64,000 bases of DNA from Echinicola sp. 20G. Lineage in GTDB: Bacteria > Bacteroidota > Bacteroidia > Cytophagales > Cyclobacteriaceae. The notes beneath the pieces are model-generated. The model saw only the letters and a list, made by a program, of their open reading frames with translations, did no database searches and was not told the origin of the DNA. A program made the translations under genes and the position numbers. Each line of letters begins with the position of its first letter. The first letter of the stretch is position 1. The stretch covers positions 4,904,501-4,968,500 of the forward strand of contig NZ_AP024154.1 in the NCBI RefSeq assembly GCF_015533855.1. The letters are read 5' to 3'. Below, piece by piece: positions 1 through 9,516 of this stretch.

Positions 1-1232
1 AAAATATCTGCCAACATTACTTTTGTTTTAATCACTTTAAGCCTTCCCAATATTTTTGACCTAAAAAAGGCTATCCAAAGCACAAACCCAATCACCCCGG
101 TTTCGGTAAGCACAATCATGTGAATATTGTGAATAGGGTTGGTTGTCAAAAACTGAAGAATAAAAAGATCCTCCGTAATTCTCAGCACATGTCCCATGTA
201 ATAAACATGTGAGTTAATACCTACCCCAAACCATGGGGCATCCTTCCAGATTTTGTACCCCAGATACCAAGAGGACAATCTTACTTCTATCTGGCTATCA
301 AAATCACTTCCAAAAAACAGGTCACTAAGAGGTGTGAGGTAAAGAATAAATAACATCATTGAAATCCCTACAAGTGTTATCGCTATATTTTTAAAAGAAA
401 ACACCTTCGATTTGCTAAAAAACGCTACCACCATAAATACCAAAACTAAAATGGAAGTCATATAGGTAGTTCTGGAGAATGTAAATACGATAATAAAAAT
501 ATTGGCCAGTAAAATCGCTAGAGAAAGTTTCTTTCGATAATCATTCAGGTAGGAAGCAAAGAAAAACACCCCAACATAAAGACAATAGATTGCTAAGGGG
601 CCAGGGTGACCAAAAATACCAATAGCCGATACATAGCCTTCCCGCTTTAAGGAAGACTCCATGGTAGCCTCTCCTTTAAATAGCGTAGCAAAATATTGGA
701 TATTCAAAATGGGATAAAACAAGGTAATGATGAACTGCAAAACAGTCACAAACAACAACCCAAAGTAAAGCCCTTTGAAAATAGTGGTCCGTTCAAAATT
801 CGCTTTTAAATAGGCCAGAGAAAACAATAGTTGAGCAGCATAAAAAAGGAATATCCAGATAGATTGCGGAAAAGGGTTGATGGGATTTAATAAAGAAATC
901 ACCACAAACCCTATGATACACATAATCCAAAAGCTCCTTCCTTTTATTATTTTTGGAAGCTTATAATGTCCTAAAAACATACATAATGGTACTATTAGAA
1001 AAAAAGAGTTGATCCTAAAGCCATTTCCAAACTCTCCTAATTTATCCACTTCCATTTCCCCGAAATGAAAGTCCACAAAATAATTGTAGATCGAATAACT
1101 AAAATTAAAGGAAACTAGCATCACAAAAAGACTTACCAAGAATTGGTTGGATCGCTCTCCATTATAATTGTGATATGCCCATTTGATAATGCAAAAAAGG
1201 ACAACAATGCCAGCTATGACGAATTTATTCAT
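1..1232 (-). CDS. O-antigen ligase/polymerase family membrane protein (Wzy/WaaL-like), 3' end cut by window
   Basis: I translated this frame from the ATG at 1232; it stays open for 410 codons to the window edge, so the C-terminus is missing. The product is a string of hydrophobic segments (about ten), rich in Phe, Leu and Ile. A large loop carries GVGINSHVYYMGH, followed by NPIHNIHMIVLTETG, which fits the Wzy_C/O-antigen ligase signature. Such proteins polymerise or ligate lipid-linked repeat units on the periplasmic face of the inner membrane. The gene follows the pyruvyl transferase by 27 bp on the same strand, with a flippase just upstream, so a Wzy polymerase role in EPS assembly is the best reading. 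Ligase and polymerase cannot be separated by sequence inspection. Confidence 0.8.
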   Translation of the reverse strand, partial: MNKFVIAGIVVLFCIIKWAYHNYNGERSNQFLVSLFVMLVSFNFSYSIYNYFVDFHFGEMEVDKLGEFGNGFRINSFFLIVPLCMFLGHYKLPKIIKGRSFWIMCIIGFVVISLLNPINPFPQSIWIFLFYAAQLLFSLAYLKANFERTTIFKGLYFGLLFVTVLQFIITLFYPILNIQYFATLFKGEATMESSLKREGYVSAIGIFGHPGPLAIYCLYVGVFFFASYLNDYRKKLSLAILLANIFIIVFTFSRTTYMTSILVLVFMVVAFFSKSKVFSFKNIAITLVGISMMLFILYLTPLSDLFFGSDFDSQIEVRLSSWYLGYKIWKDAPWFGVGINSHVYYMGHVLRITEDLFILQFLTTNPIHNIHMIVLTETGVIGFVLWIAFFRSKILGRLKVIKTKVMLADI

Positions 1233-1259
1233 AAGTACCTAGCTAAGAAATAGTTTGGA

Positions 1260-2171
1260 TTACAGGTAACTTAGTTTGAAGTCAGCTATTTTTTGATGGA
1301 TTTTAGCGTCTATTTCACTTATCTTGACATCCTCAGAAAGATAGAAGAGGTCAATATCCTTTAGCTTCTTGACTACATCTTTTCCTACTTTTCCCTTTGG
1401 CAAATACTCCAAAGACAAAAAGTTATTGGTAATCATCTTGGTCAATTTGTTGATAGGTCCCTTTTGGTAAAATGGAATGTAAGTGGATTGAGGGAATGGA
1501 ATATCAATGGACATCAACCAATCTGTCCATTTAAAATCTGAAATTCGTCCACCTTCAGTGTATGGAGTTGATAGAATGAATCTATGCCATGGCACCCTAA
1601 GTGTATCTGCCATAATAGCTCCATGCATGGCCTCCGTAATCAAGCATTCCGATGCCGCTATTTCCTTTAAGGTAAACTCTACCCCTTCTTCCGAATGAGG
1701 AGAAATGTAATGATAGCCCAGTTGATCACATATTTTCTTCCAATCAAAAAAATCTGTCGAATGAAAATATGGCATCAAACTGACTTTGTATTTTTTGGGC
1801 TGCTGACGAATCTCCTCAAAATCAACCAATTGCCTGATCGCATATGCGGCATCGGTGATATAATCATCTTTCCTGTTAAGCTCTCCCGAAGAAAGAGGAC
1901 CTCTTAAAAACATGACATCCCAACTCTCATCGAGTTTCAGTTTGGCATATACTTTAGAGGGCTTTACTCCGGTCCCAAAAACCACTTTTTTGCGATCAAT
2001 ATCTAGCCCTTTTACCACATGGCTGTCATTGTGTAACAAGGAGCCAATACCAACAAAATAAAAGCCATTGCCAGCCCCAGAACCATTGGTTCCAAATAAT
2101 TTAGGCCATAACCAGCCATTAAGGTCATCTCCAAAATTTCCTTTTTTGGATTTGTAGTATAAATATTCCAT
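1260..2171 (-). CDS. Polysaccharide pyruvyl transferase family protein
   Basis: 303 aa. The N-terminus has the family hallmark NFGDDLN followed by LWPKLFG (residues 13-27). Further on are a glycine-rich VGIGSLL segment, VVFGTGVKP, and the conserved late motif ITEAMHGAIMADTLRVPW, typical of the pyruvyl transferase/CsaB-like GT-B fold. These enzymes transfer pyruvate from phosphoenolpyruvate to a sugar of the repeat unit as a ketal, adding negative charge. It sits 6 bp downstream of the flippase and 27 bp upstream of the polymerase, in one transcription unit. No signal peptide is seen, so it should act in the cytoplasm on lipid-linked sugars. The acceptor sugar cannot be read from sequence. Confidence 0.8.
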   Translation of the reverse strand: MEYLYYKSKKGNFGDDLNGWLWPKLFGTNGSGAGNGFYFVGIGSLLHNDSHVVKGLDIDRKKVVFGTGVKPSKVYAKLKLDESWDVMFLRGPLSSGELNRKDDYITDAAYAIRQLVDFEEIRQQPKKYKVSLMPYFHSTDFFDWKKICDQLGYHYISPHSEEGVEFTLKEIAASECLITEAMHGAIMADTLRVPWHRFILSTPYTEGGRISDFKWTDWLMSIDIPFPQSTYIPFYQKGPINKLTKMITNNFLSLEYLPKGKVGKDVVKKLKDIDLFYLSEDVKISEIDAKIHQKIADFKLSYL

Positions 2172-2177
2172 CCTATT

Positions 2178-3725
2178 TTATTTAAAAACCAATTCCTTTT
2201 TTTTAATGAACTTATTTTTAACTTTCATCAATACTTTTGAAAGAATCTCTTTTTCATCTTCACATAATCCCCAATAAACTATGGCCAAGCAAGTCCCAAC
2301 TATGGCCAGCGAGGTAGTGACCAAAAACCTAAAATTAAATTCCATTATTTGGACAGTGGTATAACATATTGCGATCAAGGTCAACAGGGGGACAATCTCC
2401 TTGCTAATTACTCGCTTAAAATATTTATTGACGGATAATCCAGCTATTCTATTCAAGAAATAAAGCCTTAAACAGCAAGCAACAAACTCAATAATGATAT
2501 AGCCAACCAATACTGCATAAGCTTCAAAACCCAACATAAGCAGTGCATATGCTAAGGGAAGGTTCAAGATCAGGACCCCACCAACAACTGCTTGATATGT
2601 CTTGATTTTACCAGTAGCTTGTATGGCCGATTGAAGCCCAATTGTCAATTGATTGATAATGGAACCTACAAGCACCATCTGACAAAATACCGTCGCGTAA
2701 TCCGGAACATCTTTTAACCAAACATTTAATATATTGTCCATTTCGAAAATAAAGGGGACAGCAACCATGCTCAGCAAGAAAAATCCAAACTTACTCGCAA
2801 TCATGGAAAGTCTTAGCATCCGCTTTCGATCACCATTTCCTTCACTTTTCATGATCTGCGGATTGATAGATTTTAACATGGTGGATGACAAGAAGAGTAA
2901 CTGACCTCCCACTTGATTGGCAATGGCATAAGCTGAGTTGATATAGGCCCCGAAAAAAAGGTTCAGAATAACAGCCAACCCTTGAGTTCTGCCTAGGCTG
3001 CACACAGACCCAAATAAATTCCAACTGGCATAAGCCCCCAATTCTTTAATTAAAGAACGATCTAATTTTTGCCGGTTATTCACTTTGCATTCATCATAAG
3101 CCTTGATACAAAAGGTGGCATATACAATAAAGCTTACACTACTGATACCTGCCATCAATAAACCATATACAACCAGCTTGTCCCCCTCAGTGGAATAGAG
3201 CAAAATGGCAATTCCTAATTTTAGTAACACTTCTAAGATGTTTACCAAAGCCACAAAAAGCATGTTTTCGTGAGCTACTAAGGAGCCATTATAGGGAACG
3301 GAAAGAATTAAGAAAAATACGTTCAATCCCATAAAATGGTAAACTGTTTTCGCTTGATCGATCTTTTCCAAAGGAATATTTAGAAAACCATCAAAAAGAA
3401 ATAAACCCGCAAATTCCAACAAAATCAAAACAACCAGGCCTAATATCAAATGGAAAAACAAGCTGTTCCAAAAAATCTTGGCCTGCATAATCCTGTCTTT
3501 CATTCCTTGATAAAAGGAAAGGTAGCGCTGAGTGGATGTAGCCATGGCATTCTTTAAGAATGACAGCATCACGATAATACCCGCTATGAGGTTGAATATC
3601 CCATAGTCCACCGCTCCCAATGCATCCAGCACTATGCGTGTGGTAAACAGGGAAAGTCCTACGGTGATGAGGATTCTTCCATACTGGATACCTGTATTGA
3701 AAACTACCCTATTCGCTGCATTCAT
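2178..3725 (-). CDS. Wzx-type polysaccharide flippase (MOP/oligosaccharide exporter superfamily)
   Basis: 515 aa with roughly 12-14 hydrophobic segments and short basic loops, the usual size for Wzx/RfbX flippases. The N-terminus (RVVFNTGIQYGRILITVGLS, then TTRIVLDALGAVDYGIFNLIAG) matches the first two helices of the polysaccharide biosynthesis protein family, where lineage members have LG..DYGI after helix 1. It should move undecaprenyl-linked repeat units across the inner membrane. The next gene, the pyruvyl transferase, starts 6 bp downstream; the GDP-mannose enzyme lies 68 bp upstream. The C-terminal 15 residues are strongly basic. Function is inferred from topology and context, as flippase sequences are very divergent. 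Confidence 0.85.
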   Translation of the reverse strand: MNAANRVVFNTGIQYGRILITVGLSLFTTRIVLDALGAVDYGIFNLIAGIIVMLSFLKNAMATSTQRYLSFYQGMKDRIMQAKIFWNSLFFHLILGLVVLILLEFAGLFLFDGFLNIPLEKIDQAKTVYHFMGLNVFFLILSVPYNGSLVAHENMLFVALVNILEVLLKLGIAILLYSTEGDKLVVYGLLMAGISSVSFIVYATFCIKAYDECKVNNRQKLDRSLIKELGAYASWNLFGSVCSLGRTQGLAVILNLFFGAYINSAYAIANQVGGQLLFLSSTMLKSINPQIMKSEGNGDRKRMLRLSMIASKFGFFLLSMVAVPFIFEMDNILNVWLKDVPDYATVFCQMVLVGSIINQLTIGLQSAIQATGKIKTYQAVVGGVLILNLPLAYALLMLGFEAYAVLVGYIIIEFVACCLRLYFLNRIAGLSVNKYFKRVISKEIVPLLTLIAICYTTVQIMEFNFRFLVTTSLAIVGTCLAIVYWGLCEDEKEILSKVLMKVKNKFIKKKELVFK

Positions 3726-3793
3726 AAATAAACAGAAAAACCTGAATGATGATTAAAATACTAGTTGGGTTTATTGCTAATCTCATTCTATTC

Positions 3794-4795
3794 CTACATG
3801 ACCAATTCTGGCCTGTCATGCTCCAAGCGCTGAAAAATTTCTTTTACTTCCTGGGAATTCTCTTTTTTGAGTACCAATACTGCATCTTCAGTTGAAATCA
3901 AGATTGTATTTTTGAGCCCGGTAAACTCAGTATGGGCATCCATGCCAATTGCCATATTTCCACAGTCATCCACAAAATGTCCCTTTTCCAGAAAGTAATC
4001 ATAAATGGATTCAAAGGACCCCATGTCTGACCAGATAAAATCAGCAGGAATTACCTTAATCTTATTGGAGCGCTCCATCACCGCGTAATCCACTGAGATC
4101 GATGGGATTTTCATGCTCTCCGCAGACGGAAGAAAAACACCTTTTCGAAGCATAAAAGCGCCATAGGAATAGTCAAACAATAATGGCTCATATTTCCTTA
4201 GCTCATTGAGGAAGATGCCCGCCTTGAAACAAAACATTCCAGAATTCCAGAGGAAGCTTCCTGCTTCAATAAATGTTTTTGCCTTTTCAAAATCAGGCTT
4301 TTCGTGAAAAGCCAATACATCTTCTCCTTGGCTCTCAATGTAACCATATCCCGTTTCAGGCTTTGTAGGGTGCAAACCAAAGGTGACTATATTTCCTTTT
4401 TGCGCCAATTCCAGTGCATTTTGGACCGCTTGGGTATAACTGTCTCCCGCTTCAATCAAATGATCAGAGGGTGTAACAAAAAGCAAGTCATCCTCACCTG
4501 CATGAAAAGCTGCAAATGCAATGGCGGCAGCTGTATTCCGAGGAGCAGCCTCCACCAGCTGGTCATATGCCTTGAGGTTCAGTCCTTCCATGTCCTTATC
4601 TGAAAGCTTATAGTTGTCTTTATTGCCCACAACTAGAATGCTATCACATAAAGACTGATTTCTAAGAACTGTTTTCTGAAATAAGGTTTCACCTTCAAAA
4701 ATTGGAAGGTACTGTTTTGGCCTACTCTTTCTGGAAAGTGGCCAAAGCCTGCTTCCTACTCCTCCTGAAAGGATTACATTGAGTACCTTACTCAT
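3794..4795 (-). CDS. manC: Mannose-1-phosphate guanylyltransferase (GDP-mannose pyrophosphorylase), single-domain
   Basis: 333 aa. The nucleotidyltransferase signature [18 protein letters not shown] is at residues 11-28, followed by TPSDHLI, the active-site [22 protein letters not shown] and WSDMGSFES, all characteristic of GDP-mannose pyrophosphorylases. It makes GDP-mannose from mannose 1-phosphate and GTP. At 333 aa it lacks the C-terminal cupin phosphomannose isomerase domain of the roughly 470-aa bifunctional enzymes, so mannose 6-phosphate must come from elsewhere. Its ATG overlaps the TGA of the upstream UDP-xylose synthase gene by 4 bp, indicating translational coupling. It supplies mannose, or GDP-mannose-derived sugars such as fucose or rhamnose, to the EPS. 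Confidence 0.88.
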   Translation of the reverse strand: MSKVLNVILSGGVGSRLWPLSRKSRPKQYLPIFEGETLFQKTVLRNQSLCDSILVVGNKDNYKLSDKDMEGLNLKAYDQLVEAAPRNTAAAIAFAAFHAGEDDLLFVTPSDHLIEAGDSYTQAVQNALELAQKGNIVTFGLHPTKPETGYGYIESQGEDVLAFHEKPDFEKAKTFIEAGSFLWNSGMFCFKAGIFLNELRKYEPLLFDYSYGAFMLRKGVFLPSAESMKIPSISVDYAVMERSNKIKVIPADFIWSDMGSFESIYDYFLEKGHFVDDCGNMAIGMDAHTEFTGLKNTILISTEDAVLVLKKENSQEVKEIFQRLEHDRPELVM

Positions 4796-5739
4796 ACTGC
4801 TGTCATATTTAGAAGCTTATCAAAATAGTATATGGTTTCTGAAAGTCCATCCCTGAGCTTAACTCTTGGCTCCCAATCCAACTCTTTCTTAGCCATATTG
4901 ATGATAGGTTGCCGCTGCATGGGATCATCCTGAGGTAGTGGCATGAACTTCAATTTGCTTTTGCTACCTACTAAATCCAAAATGATTTGGGCCAATTCAA
5001 TCATGGTAAATTCTCCTGGATTACCAATATTTACCGGACCTGTAAACCCATCTCGTGAATTCATCAGCCTATACATTCCCTCAATCAAATCATCCACATA
5101 ACAAAAGCTTCTGGTCTGCTGCCCATCTCCAAAAATGGTAATGTCATTCCCTTTCAATGCCTGTACAATAAAGTTACTAACCACTCTCCCATCACTGGGA
5201 TGCATCCTAGGTCCATATGTATTGAAAATCCTCATCACTTTGATATCCACGTGATGTTGCCTGTGGTAGTCAAAAAACAAGGTTTCCGCACACCGCTTTC
5301 CTTCATCATAGCAGGCCCTGATCCCTGTAGTGTTGACACTTCCCTTATAACTCTCCGGTTGTGGATGTAGCTCAGGGTCACCATACACTTCTGAAGTGCT
5401 TGCCTGAAGGATCTTCACCTTCAAACGCTTGGCCAATCCCAACATATTGATAGCGCCGATCACCGAAGTTTTGGCTGTCTGAACTGGGTCAAATTGATAA
5501 TGAACAGGGCTCGCAGGACAAGCTAAATTGTAAATTTCATCAACCTCGACATAAAGTGGAAAGGTGATGTCATGACGAAGAAACTCAAAGTTCTTTTCAT
5601 CCAATAAATGATGGATATTTGACTTTCTACCAGTGAAGAGATTGTCTACGCAAAGCACTTCATTTCCTTCTTTCAATAGCCTGTCACAGAGATGGGAGCC
5701 CAAAAAGCCCGAACCTCCAGTTACTAGAATTCTTTTCAT
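4792..5739 (-). CDS. uxs: UDP-glucuronate decarboxylase (UDP-xylose synthase)
   Basis: 315 aa extended short-chain dehydrogenase. The Rossmann motif GGSGFLGSH is at residues 8-16, the substrate/catalytic STSEVYGD at 114-121, and the YxxxK pair at Y144 and K148 in [29 protein letters not shown] and [14 protein letters not shown] are diagnostic of the UXS subfamily rather than plain epimerases. It oxidises and decarboxylates UDP-glucuronate to UDP-xylose in the cytoplasm. First gene of a five-gene minus-strand unit (this gene, manC, flippase, pyruvyl transferase, polymerase). The substrate would also feed the epimerase at 14319-15392; no UDP-glucose dehydrogenase is present in the window. Confidence 0.9.
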   Translation of the reverse strand: MKRILVTGGSGFLGSHLCDRLLKEGNEVLCVDNLFTGRKSNIHHLLDEKNFEFLRHDITFPLYVEVDEIYNLACPASPVHYQFDPVQTAKTSVIGAINMLGLAKRLKVKILQASTSEVYGDPELHPQPESYKGSVNTTGIRACYDEGKRCAETLFFDYHRQHHVDIKVMRIFNTYGPRMHPSDGRVVSNFIVQALKGNDITIFGDGQQTRSFCYVDDLIEGMYRLMNSRDGFTGPVNIGNPGEFTMIELAQIILDLVGSKSKLKFMPLPQDDPMQRQPIINMAKKELDWEPRVKLRDGLSETIYYFDKLLNMTAV

Positions 5740-5896
5740 ATTTGCTTCGATAATGATTAACTATAAGCTTTAACTGATCTTAAACTTTGACTCCTTAAAA
5801 GGATAGTCCACAGGTTCAAGTTTTGAATATCCCGTCTTCTCCCTGATTGCTTCTTTGGGAGTTCCACTAACTTTTACTGTTAACTTTGAAAATAGA

Positions 5897-5942
5897 ACTG
5901 ACCGAAAAACCTTCTGGTTGGATACAGCTTCGCCCGGTCAGT
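5897..5942. repeat. Inverted repeat, 8-bp arms with 30-base loop
   Basis: ACTGACCG at 5897-5904 is repeated inverted as CGGTCAGT at 5935-5942. The arms are perfect, G+C-rich in an AT-rich surrounding, and lie 158-203 bp upstream of the uxs start, in its presumed leader. It could be an RNA hairpin or a binding site for a dimeric regulator. There is no T-tract, so it is not a simple terminator. Confidence 0.45.
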
Positions 5943-6056
5943 CCCATTTTTCAGACACTTAATCAAACACTTGTTATAAAAATATTTTATTTAATTATAG
6001 TATTAATTTAACTAAATAAAATTAGTTTTTTTATACTATTTCATAGTTTAATAATG

Positions 6057-6091
6057 AAATGTATAAAATTGATAACTAAATGATTTTAACC
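6057..6091 (-). promoter_or_regulatory. Shared AT-rich element, copy 1 (upstream of uxs unit)
   Basis: A 35-base stretch that matches 16506-16540 at 28 of 35 positions, including an identical 14-base core (6062-6075, TATAAAATTGATAA on the plus strand). Both copies lie about 250-320 bp upstream of minus-strand EPS transcription units, in the same orientation. Role unknown; a common promoter or regulator site is an inference. Confidence 0.4.
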
Positions 6092-6252
6092 AAAAACATG
6101 AATAAAAAACCCTTAAACACGCGATTTTACTAGGTTGAAAATCTTCAATTTTAAGCCGGTTATTTTTGGGGAATCCTGTTTATATTTTCTAAAACAATTA
6201 CTTCCAATGGGGCGACCGAGGCTCTATTCGGATGAAAAACAGCATTGTTTAA

Positions 6253-8685
6253 TTACTTTCTACCTGCCAGTTTACCTAACCAATTGCTTTCTTGCTTTGC
6301 GTCTTCATGGTAGCCATATCCGTTATTATTGTAGCCATATCCATAAGAATACCCAAGTTCTCCCACGTCCAAATGAACATCATTCAATAAGGAGTATATC
6401 TTTTCCACTCCACCCTTTTCCACCAAAGCTTTCAACAGTTTTATATTGGCTTTAGGGCTGTAGTTTTGTCTAAACACAAAAATGTTAATATCTGCCAAGG
6501 CAAATAGCTCCTTGGTTTCCGAAACCAAACCTACAGGTGCGCAGTCAAGGATAACCACATCATAGTGGGTTTTTATATCCTTAATCATTTCTTTAAAATA
6601 TCCTTGTGCCAACAGTTCTGCCGGATTCGGGGGGATCGGACCTGATAAAATAATGTCCAAATTATCGTAGCCTGAAGGTTTCACGACTTCTTTCCAAGGC
6701 TTACCCATACTCAAGCAGGTGCTGACTCCACGATCGTTGATCAAACCAAACTCCTCAGCAATCTTGGGCTTTCTGAGATCCAAACCGACCAACACTGTTT
6801 TCTTCCCCATTAATGCATACACTGATGCCATGTTGATTGAACAAAATGTTTTCCCCTCACCAGATATGGAGGATGTAAAAAGGATTGACAGTTTATCCGT
6901 GCCTGGGCTAAGAAATGTCATATCAGCTCTTAAGCTTCTAAAGCTTTCCGAAATTGCTGATTTTGGTTTGTTCATAACTGTTACTGCCCCAGATCCTTTG
7001 ACAGGATTTCTTCCTACTAAGCCCAGAAGTGGGACTGGTAACTGATCTTCCAATTCTTTAGGGCCTTCTATCTTATTGTTTAAAAAGCTTCTGACGAATA
7101 TGATACAAACGGGGAAGAGTATCCCCAGAAAAAGACCTATGACCAAATTGATTTTGGTTTTTGGCGCTATCGGTTTCTCTGCTGCCCTTGCCTTATCCAA
7201 AATTGAATTTTTTGGAGTATTGGAAGCCAAAATGATTTGTGACTCTGCCCTTTTTTGTAGCAAATAGAGGTAGATGTTTTCATTGACTGAAAACTTTCTC
7301 TGGATTCCCAAAAGATTTCTTTCAGTTTCAGGTAAAGAGTTGATTTCACGTTCGACTTTATCGATCCGGCTTTGGATTTCATCCAAAGAGTTCTCTGTAT
7401 TGTGAATGGCTGATTTGGTATTTTCCAACACCGACTTCTGGGTACTGGCTATCTGACTTTTGATCTGCATTATGGCAGGTGTATCTTTAGAGTAATTGGC
7501 CTCTAGCCTCACTCTTTCTGTCTGCAACTCAGAAAGCTTAATTACCAAAGAATTCAAAAGTGGATCTGAGTTGCCCACTATTGAAGGAGCTACCAATCCC
7601 TCCGGGTTATCACCCGTCAAATATTCCTGTAGCGTTTCATAATAATTAAGCTGTAATTCGATTTCACTGCGCTTCTTTTCATAATCCTGAAGTCGCTCAA
7701 AAATCATTACCCCTTCTTCACTAAGATTAAACACTTGGTTTTGACTTCGGTATTCCTGAAGTCTGTTTTCAAAGTAAGTCAGTGAATCGGTGATACCATT
7801 TAATTGACTGTCAATAAACTTCAGTGTATTGGCTGTTGCTTTGTTTTTTTCCCTTAACTCTCGCTGCAGGTACAGCTCCATCAACTTATCAATGTAATCC
7901 TCACCAAGCTTTCTCACAGGTGTCTCCAGGCTAATCTGAAGGATACTTGCCATTTTGTTTGTGGGGGCCACATTGATGTTTTTCTGAACTTTTAGTACTT
8001 GGGAATGCGTATCAGAAAACTTAAAAAATATCTCGTCCCCCACTTCAGCAGACAAATCATTGACTTTGAACCCAAAGCATGGGCCACTGATGGTTTGACC
8101 GAAACGGTGCTTGCCCTCGATTCCAGAAAGTGGCTCTTCTACTTCAGCTTTAAAATAAGGGTCATTTGGGTTGTAGATCAAAAAACCTTCATCTTCTATG
8201 CTCAGTTCAAATTCTTTCTCACTGATAACCTCTATTCTAAACATTCCCCCCACAAGTTGCCGTGTTTCCCAGTCGGCAATGATGTCAAAAGGAACATTCC
8301 CATATCTAGGTAATTTTCTCAGGATTCCCTCTTCATAATAATTTGTATTGAGCTGCAAAGCTTCCACCACCTGCTCTGTAAGGGCATAAGAAGTCAATAT
8401 GCCAATCTCATTCTCAATATTGTTTTTAGGTTGTAAAATACCTGCACTTTCGAAAATATCGGTTCCTAATGATTGTGACTCATCATCAACCAGAACTGAC
8501 CCGGTTATTTTATAAACGGGCATCATCATTTTACTGACCAGATAGGCAATAATCAAAGCGGTAACAGCACAAGCCAGAATAACCCGCCAATGGCGTAAAT
8601 AGCCAAGAAGCATTGTTTTCACATCTACTTCCTCTTCCTGTGTAAGCTCCGGTAGTTGGTTTATGGACGTATTTTTCGCTTTCAT
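6253..8685 (-). CDS. Wzc-like polysaccharide co-polymerase with bacterial tyrosine kinase domain
   Basis: About 810 aa from the ATG at 8685; an in-frame GTG two codons upstream is the only alternative. Domains in order: Wzz-type N-terminus with a first membrane segment (about 35-55), long periplasmic coiled-coil region ending in a GNVR-like part, second membrane segment (about 510-530), and a cytoplasmic BY-kinase. The kinase shows Walker A SGEGKT (about 608-613), Walker A' VLVGLDLRKP (about 630-640) and Walker B VVILDCAP (about 710-717). The C-terminal tail carries six tyrosines in 14 residues (about 779-792), the expected autophosphorylation cluster. It sets chain length and couples polymerisation to export through the Wza-like protein encoded 9 bp upstream. 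No Wzb-type phosphatase gene is in the window. Confidence 0.93.
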   Translation of the reverse strand: MKAKNTSINQLPELTQEEEVDVKTMLLGYLRHWRVILACAVTALIIAYLVSKMMMPVYKITGSVLVDDESQSLGTDIFESAGILQPKNNIENEIGILTSYALTEQVVEALQLNTNYYEEGILRKLPRYGNVPFDIIADWETRQLVGGMFRIEVISEKEFELSIEDEGFLIYNPNDPYFKAEVEEPLSGIEGKHRFGQTISGPCFGFKVNDLSAEVGDEIFFKFSDTHSQVLKVQKNINVAPTNKMASILQISLETPVRKLGEDYIDKLMELYLQRELREKNKATANTLKFIDSQLNGITDSLTYFENRLQEYRSQNQVFNLSEEGVMIFERLQDYEKKRSEIELQLNYYETLQEYLTGDNPEGLVAPSIVGNSDPLLNSLVIKLSELQTERVRLEANYSKDTPAIMQIKSQIASTQKSVLENTKSAIHNTENSLDEIQSRIDKVEREINSLPETERNLLGIQRKFSVNENIYLYLLQKRAESQIILASNTPKNSILDKARAAEKPIAPKTKINLVIGLFLGILFPVCIIFVRSFLNNKIEGPKELEDQLPVPLLGLVGRNPVKGSGAVTVMNKPKSAISESFRSLRADMTFLSPGTDKLSILFTSSISGEGKTFCSINMASVYALMGKKTVLVGLDLRKPKIAEEFGLINDRGVSTCLSMGKPWKEVVKPSGYDNLDIILSGPIPPNPAELLAQGYFKEMIKDIKTHYDVVILDCAPVGLVSETKELFALADINIFVFRQNYSPKANIKLLKALVEKGGVEKIYSLLNDVHLDVGELGYSYGYGYNNNGYGYHEDAKQESNWLGKLAGRK

Positions 8686-8694
8686 AATCACGGG

Positions 8695-9516
8695 TTAATT
8701 AAATAGATTAAGCACTAAAGCAACAGCCGTAATGGAGGTGGTTATTAGGGTTAAAGTCTGTGTAGCATTGACTCCTGACCCCAGTTCCCGAACTTTCATA
8801 GGTTCAGCATATAGCTGATCGTTTGGCTGAATGAAATAAAATGGTGATTCAATAAGGTGTCTGTCTGTCAGATTAATTCTGTGAAGCTTGCTCCCTTCAG
8901 GATATTGCCTGATCAGTAGTACTTCATTTCTTTTGGCCACAGTACTCAAGTCTCCAGCTTGGGCAATGGCTTCCAAAATGGTCATCCTATCCTGAAGTAC
9001 AACGTATTTCCCTGGATGCCTAAATTCTCCGATGGCAGAAAACCTAATTCCACCCAGCTTGACCCGTACATAAAACTCACCGGATAAATAATCTTTCAAT
9101 TTTACCTCCAGCTTCTTCCTCACATCTTCCACGGTAAGGTTCATCACGTTGACTTCCCCAACGATGGGAATCCTTACATTACCATTTACATCCACAGAAT
9201 ATCCTGACATATAATAAACATCCCCTCCCGAGGAGGCGATCTGCCCCATCATCATGCTACTTTGGGAGCTTGATGCGCTGTTATTGAATCCTGACTCAAT
9301 AATATCATCTGGGGTCATTACTTGGATATCAATGATATCATTGTATTGTAGTCTGTACTCAGGTTGTTCGTACCGGATCATTGATTCTTCAGGGATGGCT
9401 TCATTTCCCTCCAGGTTCTGCAGGTAGATTAACTTCTTATTGGGAACACATGAAAATGCGGCCAAGCAAAAAATCAGTACTGAAAGCACAGTATTTAATC
9501 TAATGATTCTATTCAT
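8695..9516 (-). CDS. Polysaccharide export outer-membrane lipoprotein (Wza-like, SLBB domains)
   Basis: I place the start at the ATG at 9516, which gives 273 aa with a lipoprotein signal peptide whose cysteine is residue 23 (FCLAAFSC). A longer reading from 9570 adds 18 polar residues before the signal and is less likely. The Poly_export domain is recognisable by YRLQYNDIIDIQV, followed by GNVRIPIVGEVNVMNLTVEDV. The SLBB part follows (FSAIGEFRHPGKYVV, then ILEAIAQAGDLSTVAKRNEV). A C-terminal hydrophobic stretch ends the protein. It should form the outer-membrane export channel paired with the Wzc-like kinase encoded 9 bp downstream. The pair forms one operon. Confidence 0.9.
   Translation of the reverse strand: MNRIIRLNTVLSVLIFCLAAFSCVPNKKLIYLQNLEGNEAIPEESMIRYEQPEYRLQYNDIIDIQVMTPDDIIESGFNNSASSSQSSMMMGQIASSGGDVYYMSGYSVDVNGNVRIPIVGEVNVMNLTVEDVRKKLEVKLKDYLSGEFYVRVKLGGIRFSAIGEFRHPGKYVVLQDRMTILEAIAQAGDLSTVAKRNEVLLIRQYPEGSKLHRINLTDRHLIESPFYFIQPNDQLYAEPMKVRELGSGVNATQTLTLITTSITAVALVLNLFN

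Larger units (their letters stand above)
5740..6252. other. 513-bp intergenic region of the EPS locus
   Basis: No credible gene. It separates the stop of the wzc-like gene from the start of uxs, both on the minus strand, so it should hold the promoter and leader of the uxs unit. The part 5965-6130 is extremely AT-rich. It contains an inverted repeat (5897-5942) and one copy of a 35-base element (6057-6091) whose partner is at 16506-16540; both are listed separately. No clear Rho-independent terminator for the wzc-like gene is visible. Confidence 0.6.

Noticed and set aside
5897..5942. Invertible capsule promoter of the Bacteroides type
   Set aside because: The inverted arms are 8 bp and only 30 bases apart, too short for a flipping promoter, and no recombinase gene is near.
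6135..6455. Plus-strand open frame overlapping the 3' end of the wzc-like gene
   Set aside because: It mostly shadows the antisense of the Tyr-rich tail; no recognisable protein.
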